Counted from the first letter of the stretch, positions 46,442 to 53,776 are shown. The stretch is 56,832 nucleotides of DNA from Maritimibacter alkaliphilus HTCC2654 (GCF_000152805.1 NZ_CH902578.1:792256-849087), one strand, 5' to 3'. The notes: a model not told the origin generated them from the letters alone. Numbers and translations: made by a program.

Positions 46442-47156
46442 ACTCGTGCAACAGGGCGAGGACCTGATCCTGCCCTCATCCGACCCCGCCGTCACGATTG
46501 CAAAAGGATACCGCCGCTACCTCGTCGGGTTCGACATCGCGCAGTCGGCCACCACAGTCGACGCGAACGCCTTTGCCATCATCCAGGATGAACGCATCCC
46601 GCACTGGACAGAATATGCCCAAGAGCTCGGGCCGCGTCGCCGCACGGTCGTTCGCGCAGAACGCGTGCCTGCGATGTCCTACACGGAGCTTGGCGTCGTC
46701 GTTCGCAACCTGATGCGCCAGGAGCCGCTGGCGACTGCGGGCTACCTCGTGGTGGACAGCTCAGGTGTCGGTCGCGCATTCTCAGACCTCCTGCTTGCGC
46801 GCTCTGTCCAGCACACGCGGATGCAGATCACGTCCGGTGAGGGTGAGTCCGAGGCGAAAGAACGCGGCGTCACGTTCAACAATGTCTCTAAATCGCTGCT
46901 GCTGAACTCGATGAACTCGGCCTTGCACGTCGGGGACCTGAAGATCGGGAACTTTCCGCTGCGGAACGAGCTGCAACGCGAACTGGAATCCTTCTCAGTC
47001 AAGCACTCGGACACCGGGCGCTCGACATTCTCGGGCGGGACGAAAGCGGGGCACGCAGATATCGCGATGTCGGTCGCGATGGCGCTCTGGTTGTCGGATC
47101 ACCGCACGGTCGGCGCGCACGTCGGGGAGACCCGCCTCAAAGGTTACTGGGACTGA
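46431..47156 (+). CDS. Large terminase, nuclease part (split gene)
   Basis: This 241-aa protein is the RNase H-like nuclease half of a large terminase. Acidic metal ligands are visible in YLVGFDIAQSATTVDANAF, GYLVVDSSGVGRAFSDLL and GHADIAMSVAMALWL. It has its own ATG at 46431. Both halves look intact, so the split may be functional, with the two chains joining as in the one-chain motor. Its stop overlaps a possible 23-aa gene (TGATG). Confidence 0.82.
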   Translation: MQPELVQQGEDLILPSSDPAVTIAKGYRRYLVGFDIAQSATTVDANAFAIIQDERIPHWTEYAQELGPRRRTVVRAERVPAMSYTELGVVVRNLMRQEPLATAGYLVVDSSGVGRAFSDLLLARSVQHTRMQITSGEGESEAKERGVTFNNVSKSLLLNSMNSALHVGDLKIGNFPLRNELQRELESFSVKHSDTGRSTFSGGTKAGHADIAMSVAMALWLSDHRTVGAHVGETRLKGYWD

Positions 47157-47227
47157 TGTGGGAGGCCGTGATCGTCGGGGACAGCGTTGTCGTGATGGCC
47201 TACGCTCTCTGGGAAATCCTGCGCTAG
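47156..47227 (+). CDS. Possible 23-aa hydrophobic peptide
   Basis: The ATG overlaps the stop of the nuclease gene as TGATG, a usual coupling form. The peptide is MWEAVIVGDSVVVMAYALWE followed by ILR: one membrane-length hydrophobic stretch. It is too short for confident calling. The following 316 bp to 47543 hold no gene that I can support. Confidence 0.35.
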   Translation: MWEAVIVGDSVVVMAYALWEILR

Positions 47228-47543
47228 ACCCACGTCTCTCGTCGAGCTCTTCGACACCGCGCCCATGTCGGCCCAGGCGCTTACAGGAGCGACGCAGCCT
47301 CTCGGGCAGCTCTGCGGTTACTGGTGTGTCTCGGGCATCATGGTGGGGCGCAGCCTCTGCCCCGAAGCGCTCGCGCGTTTTTCGTGGGTGGTGCAGCCCA
47401 TCAGCACTTAGGCAGGACGTTTACACGCGCCTCTGCAAGTCGCGGGGACAACTGGCAAGCCAATGGGACACGCAGAAAATGCGCGACGCCGTGGCATGTG
47501 GCTTTCTGGGTGTGGGAATTGCAAACAGAGGAGCACCCACAAC

Positions 47544-47690
47544 ATGACCAACGACTTCCGCGACCTGCTCATCATCCTGAGCGAACATGCCGAGGAGGCT
47601 ACCATCCACAACGAGGGATGGGACTACCATCTCGAGTGGCGCGACGGCGACTGCATCGTCACGCAGACGAAGCAGTACTGCATCGACTGA
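47544..47690 (+). CDS. Small hypothetical protein
   Basis: This 48-aa acidic protein begins MTNDFRDLLIILSEHAEEA and ends CIVTQTKQYCID. A GAGGAG precedes the ATG by 11 bases. Family unknown. It is the last plus-strand gene of the packaging block and is followed by a strong terminator. Confidence 0.55.
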   Translation: MTNDFRDLLIILSEHAEEATIHNEGWDYHLEWRDGDCIVTQTKQYCID

Positions 47691-47793
47691 CACCATCGAA
47701 GCGGCCTCGGGATCTTCTCCACACTATGTGTGCCGAGGCCGCGAAGCTCTCGCCCGTGGAACGGCGGGGCCGCTGCCGCAGACAGCGACTTGG

Positions 47794-47827
47794 CCCGGGC
47801 GTTTGTGCGTCCGGGTCTTTTTCTTTT
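47794..47827 (+). terminator. Rho-independent terminator ending the packaging block
   Basis: CCCGGGCG, TTTGTG, CGTCCGGG, then TCTTTTTCTTTT. The 8-bp stem plus long T-tract marks the end of plus-strand transcription. The remaining ~235 bp to 48062 hold no gene and include a clear drop in GC at about 47.99 kb. Confidence 0.85.
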
Positions 47828-48062
47828 GCACCAGCCGAAACGCAACGGACGACGCGTCTAAGCGCCGCCCGCTTGCGTTTTCTGGGCGACGTTACTCAGC
47901 CGCTATTGCCAACTTCTCGCGGCTCTGAAGCGCAGCAACGGCAGCGGGCGCGGTTTAACCGCGCAGACGGTCACGCCGAGGATGTGAACTTGCCCGCAGA
48001 TTACAACTCATCTACATTTATTTTTGCCTACATCGCAAGATTTCCGAAATCGAAATGCAGGC

Positions 48063-49859
48063 CTAATTATCTTCAGTCTCAATGTCGGATTCCTCGTCAA
48101 ATTCATCTTCCTTCACAGAAAATGTAAATTCCTCCGGCTCATCGCCGACAAGGCGGATGTAAACATCCCCATTGGAAATATCGAAGTCAAATTGAAGAAA
48201 ATCTTTCTTGTCGACACCTAACGCAGCGAAGGCTTCACGGAAGCCCGACATAAACCCATTCTCAATCTTTGCCGCGCCAAGCTTTAACCCGTCAACGGTC
48301 TTAACATTCCACTCGCCGGACGTAAGGTTTAGGACAAATGTTGGCACCGTCCGCGTGCCGGCCTTGGCAGTAGGTCTGTCCGCTTGAAAATGCCACCAAA
48401 GTGTCCCGGCCTTTGACCACCCAGTAGTGTCCTCAAACCGACTTTCCTTAATATCATCTTTGAGCTGACTAATGGCGCCAGGCTCCACGTCTTGACCCAC
48501 CAGCGCGAACACACCGGTTGCAAGCTTGGTTACAAGAGGAGAGTAGCTCAAATAGACATAGAAGCTATGGATATTCATTCCAAGTCCATCAATGCAGAAA
48601 TCTTCCAGCTGCTCTCTGGTTGCCGGGCTGCCGAGCGCTTCAAATGCGTAGACAAGGCCTTGATCATTTATTCCGAGATCAGGCTGCCCAATGTTTTCTC
48701 CTGCGACAGCAACTCTATTGTCCATTTTAGCAATGCCATAAAATTCGAGCAGTCTGCCAAGCGCATCCGGCGGCGGGACAAAATTCACTCGAATATGGCG
48801 CCGCAATGCCGCACGTAGTTCATTTATTTCGACAGATGGCGCCACGGAAAAGACCTTCTCCGCAATATTCGCCAATCGATTTCGGGTCGATCTTTGGGAA
48901 AGCAGCCATGTCGAGCCTGCATCAAGCCACTCAACCTCGGGGAACATTTCTAACAGATCACGCACCCGATCTGCATCATCAAGTTCCAGGCCGACAATTA
49001 GTGCGAGGCGCTGAATATTGGTACAACCATTGGCTGAGGTCTCCTTCCGAAGAGCCGAAAGAAGCCGCTTTGGAAACGATACTTCGTCTGCAGTGCCATA
49101 CAATTCAACCTGACCGATACGAATCTTCGTAATGGAGTTCTTCTCCCCCAGAACGTCCAAAGCTGCCAGCACCCCTTCTACATGAAAGTCGATTTCAGAG
49201 ATACCCGCGTTCCTCGCGGCCACAAAGAAGTCTTTGTTAGTAAACAGTGGGCCTAATTCAGACGTAATGATCTTGGCCGCCTTGTCCAGGCAGCACAAAG
49301 GACGCCACAGCTCACGTAGTTTCTTTTCTGTGCGGGCGGCAATTTGCCGAACGCGCTCACGCGTCAAGCCATACGGCTGTCCGGAATACTCGAGTGTCTT
49401 TGGCCCATCTTCATTGAAACCGTAGAAGACGCTCAGCATTTCCGCGTTTCGTTCATCTTCGACTTCAAGAAGTAACGCAAACAGTTCGCTTTCCAGAGTA
49501 TCATGGGCATGCCATTCGGTCGGAATTAGTTCGAATACCCGCTTTTGCACATTGCGCCCCAAAGCCTTTCGAGCTTCGAAGGCGAGCTCTTCATCCCAGC
49601 CGCAAAGTTCCATACCTAGCGACAATCCAAGGGCTTCAAGAGTCGCCCTTGCCTCGCGATAGGACTTTTTCCCTAGACCCTGCTTGCGAAGAATATCACC
49701 GGCTGTCAGTTGAACGAAGGAACCGACCAGCACGATACCCTCTTTTGCCATGGCGGTCCTAAGGCGATTGGGCATGCCAACCTCGCCGAGTGTTGCCAGT
49801 ATAGCTTCGTTTCCACCCGACCAAGGAACCTCGAACAATGTCCGTTGCCCCCTTTTCAA
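48063..49859 (-). CDS. Alpha-CTD / sigma region-4-like fusion protein of the cargo operon
   Basis: This protein is about 598 aa. Residues ~32-88 look like the C-terminal domain of RNA polymerase alpha (LRTAMAKEGIVLVGSFVQLT, GLGKKSYREARATLEALGLS, LGM). Residues ~110-185 look like sigma region 4, ending in an HTH with YGLTRERVRQIAARTEKKLR. The middle (190-420) may hold winged helices. The C-terminal ~180 residues are unassigned, with an acidic tail. The frame starts with TTG at 49859, overlapping the GHKL stop (TTGA); a TTG at 49838 behind AGGGGG is a good alternative. Low GC marks it as recently acquired cargo. It could act at promoters or bind RNA polymerase. Confidence 0.85.
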   Translation of the reverse strand: MKRGQRTLFEVPWSGGNEAILATLGEVGMPNRLRTAMAKEGIVLVGSFVQLTAGDILRKQGLGKKSYREARATLEALGLSLGMELCGWDEELAFEARKALGRNVQKRVFELIPTEWHAHDTLESELFALLLEVEDERNAEMLSVFYGFNEDGPKTLEYSGQPYGLTRERVRQIAARTEKKLRELWRPLCCLDKAAKIITSELGPLFTNKDFFVAARNAGISEIDFHVEGVLAALDVLGEKNSITKIRIGQVELYGTADEVSFPKRLLSALRKETSANGCTNIQRLALIVGLELDDADRVRDLLEMFPEVEWLDAGSTWLLSQRSTRNRLANIAEKVFSVAPSVEINELRAALRRHIRVNFVPPPDALGRLLEFYGIAKMDNRVAVAGENIGQPDLGINDQGLVYAFEALGSPATREQLEDFCIDGLGMNIHSFYVYLSYSPLVTKLATGVFALVGQDVEPGAISQLKDDIKESRFEDTTGWSKAGTLWWHFQADRPTAKAGTRTVPTFVLNLTSGEWNVKTVDGLKLGAAKIENGFMSGFREAFAALGVDKKDFLQFDFDISNGDVYIRLVGDEPEEFTFSVKEDEFDEESDIETEDN

Positions 49860-51514
49860 GAGTATAGGGTACTGGCCGCTAAGGTTGCCATCCGGTTCAT
49901 CCCTTCACGGACCGCTGTGATCGCATCCTGCGGGTCCATGAAGTGCCCATCATTGGCCATCTCAACTGACAGTGCGATCGAGTACTCTGCAAAAGCTACC
50001 TCGTAAGCCAGGCGCCGAAAAGCCGGATCCTCGATACCCCCAACCTTCAAGGCGGCAGCAAGTTGCGGATGTTCAACATTTACCAAAATGCTTCGCTCCG
50101 ACGCCTCATACTTGGCCCGAGGTTCATGCTCTCCCATGTCTCTGAAATCGACACTGAAACCACCTCCACGTGACTTCTTCTTGCTGTCCATCTTCCGTTT
50201 TCCGGCCTTTTCTGCTCCGTCCGGATCAGCTTCATAGGTTGCGGCGGAATTCTCTGGATTTGGGTCTGGGTTTGGTGGTTTCGGCTTGTCATCATGGATA
50301 TCAGACGGCCCGCCCTCATCAGAAATTTTTTTGGCTGGCTCATCGCCTTTGCCTGCCAGAATATCGAAATCTTCATCATCGGCGATGATCGAAGGTTTGT
50401 AGTCCCTCGCACCAGCAGTGTGAGCGATTACGTTCTGAATTTGAACTTTCCATTGCTGAAAGTCCTTGTTTATTAGGTCAGCAATAGCATCAGCTTCCTT
50501 TTGGAGCCGCTTGGTTTCTTCTTTCTGTTTTCTAAGACGCTCTTCTTCCTCTAATTCCTGCAAAACCAGCTCCAACTTCATGCCGACGAACGCCATGATT
50601 GCTCGAACGAGTTCATTCTTCGGGTTCAATTGCCCGGATCGGGACAAATCGAATGGTGGAATTGGTGATTTGTCGTGCGCCAAGTCGGGGACATCTATGT
50701 TTCCGAAAACGTAATTGGTAAACTGTCGCTTGTCCTGACCAGCTAAAGTGGATTCATGCAGAACACCATTAGAGGTCACCGCTATGCCCTGCTGTTCCTT
50801 CGCTAGTGGAGCCTTAGAGACTGCTATCCGAAGAGTCACGTCACCAAGTTGTTTGGCGAAAGGCGATTCAGACGCCTTGAATTCTTTTTCGAATCTAACT
50901 GACGGCTCCACATATTCACATTTGTGGGTGCCGACAAAAACGGTAACCCCCTTCCAAAACGCAATGTGTTTTTCAATTTCACGTGTGATTGCGTTAGTAT
51001 CGATGCTCTTGAGATTTATATCACACACTTCAACGACGGTACCGTTTTGCTCGTCCGTCGGAACTTCTTCCTCAAGCACTCTGATCGGTACCGTTTCTGC
51101 AGATTCTGGCCTCTCAATATCAGCACGGTGCAGCTCGACGGTCGAACGCTTGCCGTTCTTCACCGTCGTGACACGTAGTAGATTGGCAATCCCAAATGCG
51201 GCCGACTTTCCGGTTCCGAACATGCCTCGCCCAGGACGCCCCGCCTTGGTATCAATATTCTCACCGTGCATAGTGAAATAGTTTTCAAGGTCGGTTAGGT
51301 TCATTCCCCTTCCGTTATCTTTTACCGTCATTCGCTTTTGACTTTGGTCGATGTTCACAGTGACAATTGGTGAGACATTGGTGTCGACGTATTGAAGGCC
51401 ATTGGAGACATACTCCCAAGCAACCTGCCATTCGTGCTTGAACAGTGCTGAGCTTTGCAGCAAGTCTCTGCCAATATGCGACTTAACTTTTAGTGCATGG
51501 GTCTGCTTAGTCAC
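49856..51514 (-). CDS. GHKL (Hsp90/MutL/MORC-like) ATPase of the cargo operon
   Basis: This 552-aa protein has an N-terminal GHKL ATPase. The N box is EWQVAWEYVSNGL (Glu34, Asn38), G1 is VKDNGRGMN (Asp66-Met71), G2 is GRPGRGMFGTGKSAAFG (95-105), and a transducer-like domain runs to ~330. Then come a coiled coil (ELEEEERLRKQKEETKRLQ), an acidic/Pro-rich linker and a helical C-terminal domain. The mix recalls MORC/paraMORC-type ATPases rather than histidine kinases. The start is GTG at 51514, behind AAGGTG, overlapping the upstream gene by 8 bp; a longer frame to 51574 lies inside that gene. Confidence 0.88.
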   Translation of the reverse strand: MTKQTHALKVKSHIGRDLLQSSALFKHEWQVAWEYVSNGLQYVDTNVSPIVTVNIDQSQKRMTVKDNGRGMNLTDLENYFTMHGENIDTKAGRPGRGMFGTGKSAAFGIANLLRVTTVKNGKRSTVELHRADIERPESAETVPIRVLEEEVPTDEQNGTVVEVCDINLKSIDTNAITREIEKHIAFWKGVTVFVGTHKCEYVEPSVRFEKEFKASESPFAKQLGDVTLRIAVSKAPLAKEQQGIAVTSNGVLHESTLAGQDKRQFTNYVFGNIDVPDLAHDKSPIPPFDLSRSGQLNPKNELVRAIMAFVGMKLELVLQELEEEERLRKQKEETKRLQKEADAIADLINKDFQQWKVQIQNVIAHTAGARDYKPSIIADDEDFDILAGKGDEPAKKISDEGGPSDIHDDKPKPPNPDPNPENSAATYEADPDGAEKAGKRKMDSKKKSRGGGFSVDFRDMGEHEPRAKYEASERSILVNVEHPQLAAALKVGGIEDPAFRRLAYEVAFAEYSIALSVEMANDGHFMDPQDAITAVREGMNRMATLAASTLYS

Positions 51515-52112
51515 GATCTCGCACCTTCTTTGCAATTTCATTGATTGCCTCTGACATTGTTTGGTCAGCAGCAAAAATATCCCTGGCGCGCTTTACACGC
51601 GAACGCCTTAATTCACCGACGATATAGTCATCGATGCGGAAGAATCTTTCCGCTTCGACAGGCTGAATTTCATCAATGAGCCCGTCTTTCCATTTCCTAA
51701 AGGCCGTTTCAGCTTGCATACGGCCTCTCTCGCGTGTCGCCCACGCCTGCTCCTTTTGAGACAGTCGGATCGACCCCTCTTCCGGATTCTCAAGCTGGTC
51801 AGAGTGTTCACGGCAAAACTGCAAGCCCGCTTCGGTTAGCAACCAACCGTCTCGTTCAGATCCCGTTAGCAGTCTCCCCATCTTTTCGGATGAGGCATCC
51901 CACAACCTCTTCCTAATGGTTTCGATATTGATCTGTTCGGGGTACTTACGCCAGCTGAAGCGTCCAGGGGCTAGTTCCGCTGCCTTGACAGCAATGTCTT
52001 CGGTATCAGCGTGCGCTCTAGAAGCGCCAGCCAGATACGCCGCGAGCACGGCTACCTGGCTATTAGTAAGTCTCCCGACTTCACTCGGTGCATCTTGAAC
52101 TTTTCTCGCCAT
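51507..52112 (-). CDS. Winged-helix-like protein of the cargo operon
   Basis: This 201-aa protein has an N-terminal half that looks like a winged helix: TNSQVAVLAAYLAGASRAHA, IRKRLWDASSEKMGRLLTG and the wing-like DGWLLTEAGLQFC. The C-terminal half is a long charged helical region (RLSQKEQAWATRERGRMQAE) ending in ADQTMSEAINEIAKKVRDRD. It may target DNA or substrate for the GHKL ATPase encoded next, with which it overlaps by 8 bp. I do not recognise a named family. Confidence 0.82.
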   Translation of the reverse strand: MARKVQDAPSEVGRLTNSQVAVLAAYLAGASRAHADTEDIAVKAAELAPGRFSWRKYPEQINIETIRKRLWDASSEKMGRLLTGSERDGWLLTEAGLQFCREHSDQLENPEEGSIRLSQKEQAWATRERGRMQAETAFRKWKDGLIDEIQPVEAERFFRIDDYIVGELRRSRVKRARDIFAADQTMSEAINEIAKKVRDRD

Positions 52113-52121
52113 GCAACCTCT

Positions 52122-52349
52122 CTACAGCTTGAACTTTTGACCTGATTTCGATCGCGGCGACGCAAAGCGCCCCTCAACTTCGCTGACTTCTGCTCTCAGG
52201 GCCTTGATAATGCTTTTCACTTCGTCCTCCTCCCACTCGTAGAGAGAACGGTTGGAAAGATTGGCTATCCGACCAATCGCCTCAAGAGCCTTGTTTGTTC
52301 GACTCTCCGCAAGCTTTCGAAACTTCTCGCGCTTCTCACTGGCGACCAT
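52122..52349 (-). CDS. 75-aa helical protein heading the cargo operon
   Basis: This small basic protein begins MVASEKREKFRKLAESRTNK and continues ALEAIGRIANLSNRSLYEWE. I recall similar short proteins with an N-R-S-x-Y-E/W-(T/E)-E-x-(E/D) motif in many islands, but no function. GAGGAAAGG lies just before the ATG. It is 9 bp upstream of the winged-helix gene. It could be an antitoxin-like or regulatory partner. Confidence 0.78.
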   Translation of the reverse strand: MVASEKREKFRKLAESRTNKALEAIGRIANLSNRSLYEWEEDEVKSIIKALRAEVSEVEGRFASPRSKSGQKFKL

Positions 52350-52495
52350 TGCAAGCCTTTCCTCAATTATTCCACGCCAAAGGTGGGGGTTTTGAGGAAC
52401 ATGTCAACGAGTATCGGTCGAAAAACTGAAAAATATGTCGTCAAATATGTGTCGAAATAGTGTTCGAAAACGCGTATGGGTTTGGGCAAAGGTGC
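52350..52495 (-). promoter_or_regulatory. AT-rich control region of the cargo operon
   Basis: The upstream DNA contains TTGACG- and TTGACA-like boxes on the minus strand and tandem repeats AAATATGTCG (52431-52440) and AAATATGTGTCG (52443-52454) on the plus strand. An exact promoter cannot be fixed. Confidence 0.35.
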
Positions 52496-52525
52496 TTGAA
52501 GAGGCTTGACAAACGGTGGTATTAA
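52496..52525 (+). promoter_or_regulatory. Promoter of the element-borne tRNA-Gly
   Basis: TTGAAG (52496-52501), 18 bp, TATTAA (52520-52525), 10 bp before the tRNA. It is not homologous to the host tRNA promoter at 37960-37988, so the element copy came with its own control. Confidence 0.5.
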
Positions 52526-52535
52526 CCAGCGAGTC

Positions 52536-52609
52536 GCGGGTGTAGCTCAATGGTAGAGCAGTAGCTTCCCAAGCTAACGACGAGGGTTCGATTCCCTTCA
52601 CCCGCTCCA
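52536..52609 (+). tRNA. Intact tRNA-Gly (anticodon CCC) carried by the element
   Basis: This is a 74-nt cloverleaf with acceptor GCGGGTG/CACCCGC, a D arm, anticodon loop TTCCCAA (CCC), T-loop TTCGATT and encoded CCA. It differs from the rebuilt host gene at three positions only: 28 G to T, 42 T to A (keeping a base pair), and one variable-loop base. Both versions share a G27/A43 mismatch. It probably takes over the decoding role of the split host gene. Confidence 0.95.
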
Positions 52610-52648
52610 TCGCTCGAGCCGCGAAGAAAATTTCTCCGAGGTCGTTTG

Positions 52649-53671
52649 ATGATAGTGACTATCCCCAACAGCTTAGCGCCCCCTTCTATCCTGGCTTTCG
52701 CAGCAGAGTTGGATGGTTTGCCTGCGGCAGAACTCTACGAGTTTGACTTCGGTCGTTCGCGTTGGTTCCCGCCCTTTTCGATGTTGCTACTGGCCATCAT
52801 CCTGAAGCGCTTTCGGGACGCCCACCCAGAATCCCGCTGCCGTGCACGGAATCACGAACACCACACCTACGCCGCGCATCTTGGTTTCTTTCGCTCATTT
52901 GGCCTGCAACATGGCAATTCACCCGGCGCAGCGCCTGGTAGTGACAACTACGTGCCAATCACACGATTAGACATCGAAGAGATCAGAAGAGAGGCTGTCG
53001 ATCGCTGGGTTGAGGTTGGCGATGTATTAGAAGCAAAGGCGCGTGAGCTTGCGGGAGTTTTGACGAGGACGGATCAAGGCGCGTTGTTCGACACGCTGTC
53101 CTATTCAATACGTGAGATCATCCGTAACACCGTCGAGCACAGTGAAGCCCCGGACTTGCTCATTTGTGCTCAGTATTGGCCGACCAGGAACGAAGTTGAG
53201 GTCGGTATCGCCGACGCGGGCATCGGTATTATGAGGGGCCTCCAGCGCAATCCGAGTTTTGCGGATTTGGACGAACGGCAGGCTATTCAGACAGCACTCA
53301 TGCCAGGCGTCTCAGGCAACCCCTTAGCTGGCACGGGTACCGATGTTTGGCAAAATTCGGGATATGGTCTCTATATGACAAACAGGATCTGTCGGAGTGG
53401 CGGCAAGTTCATGATTTGCAGCGGCAACGCAGCCCTACAGCTCACCGCTAACGACAAGATGGACTTGGCAGGCAACATGCCGGGAACAGCCGTCAGACTT
53501 CTTATCAACACCGACCGGTTACCTGACTTGAGAGAGCAGCTTCAGCGCTTCCACGAAGAGGGTCGAAGGGCTGCGCAAACGATAAGAGGTGCGAACACGA
53601 GCTTTGCATCAACCGCTTCTCAGATGCTATCCGAGGACTTTCAAGGCAATGAAATCGATGATGATTTTTGA
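52649..53671 (+). CDS. GHKL ATP-binding protein (anti-sigma/histidine-kinase-like)
   Basis: This 340-aa protein has an N-terminal ~130 residues that resemble a STAS-like alpha/beta unit (VTIPNSLAPPSILAFAAEL, FPPFSMLLLAIILKRFRD), then a HATPase_c domain. The N box is SYSIREIIRNTVEHSEAP, G1 is VGIADAGIGIM, and G2 is NSGYGLYMTNRICRSGG. There is no phospho-acceptor histidine domain. Such proteins are usually followed by a DUF4325 STAS-like gene, but only 90 bp remain before attR. The ATG at 52649 follows GAGG. It starts 39 bp after the tRNA with no terminator between. Confidence 0.82.
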   Translation: MIVTIPNSLAPPSILAFAAELDGLPAAELYEFDFGRSRWFPPFSMLLLAIILKRFRDAHPESRCRARNHEHHTYAAHLGFFRSFGLQHGNSPGAAPGSDNYVPITRLDIEEIRREAVDRWVEVGDVLEAKARELAGVLTRTDQGALFDTLSYSIREIIRNTVEHSEAPDLLICAQYWPTRNEVEVGIADAGIGIMRGLQRNPSFADLDERQAIQTALMPGVSGNPLAGTGTDVWQNSGYGLYMTNRICRSGGKFMICSGNAALQLTANDKMDLAGNMPGTAVRLLINTDRLPDLREQLQRFHEEGRRAAQTIRGANTSFASTASQMLSEDFQGNEIDDDF

Positions 53672-53680
53672 CATGCCCGA

Positions 53681-53694
53681 CGCCTACAAACTGC
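53681..53694 (+). repeat. CGCCTACAA-type repeat near the right end
   Basis: CGCCTACAAACTGC resembles the 38142 and 41602 repeats in its first nine to ten bases. It lies ~70 bp inside attR, roughly mirroring the left copy ~100 bp inside attL. Confidence 0.35.
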
Positions 53695-53761
53695 CTATAG
53701 CAACGATCTAGAGCTGGGGCGAACCGATTGAAAAAAAAGTGGGAAAGTGGTTTCTGCCGTC

Positions 53762-53776
53762 AGCTTCCCAAGCTTA
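53762..53776 (+). repeat. attR core
   Basis: Exact copy of AGCTTCCCAAGCTTA at 38025-38039. Confidence 0.85.

Larger units (their letters stand above)
38025..53776. mobile_element. Integrated phage-satellite-like element in tRNA-Gly(CCC)
   Basis: The 15.7-kb segment lies between direct repeats inside a tRNA-Gly gene. It holds an integrase at the left end, an excisionase-like HTH, a packaging block (portal, terminase) without capsid or tail genes, an AT-rich cargo operon, an intact tRNA-Gly and a GHKL ATP-binding protein. Joining the two tRNA halves across the repeat gives a complete, foldable tRNA gene, which supports the boundaries. Helper dependence and mobility are inference. Confidence 0.88.

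Noticed and set aside
47324-48127. 267-codon plus-strand frame
   Set aside because: Crosses a small gene, a strong terminator and the GC boundary; low-quality composition.
51515-51574. 20-codon N-terminal extension of the GHKL ATPase
   Set aside because: It lies inside the upstream gene; GTG 51514 has a ribosome site and the 8-bp overlap also seen elsewhere in the element.
38025-53776. Complete inducible prophage
   Set aside because: No capsid, tail, lysis or replication genes are seen, and the length is too short for a typical tailed phage.
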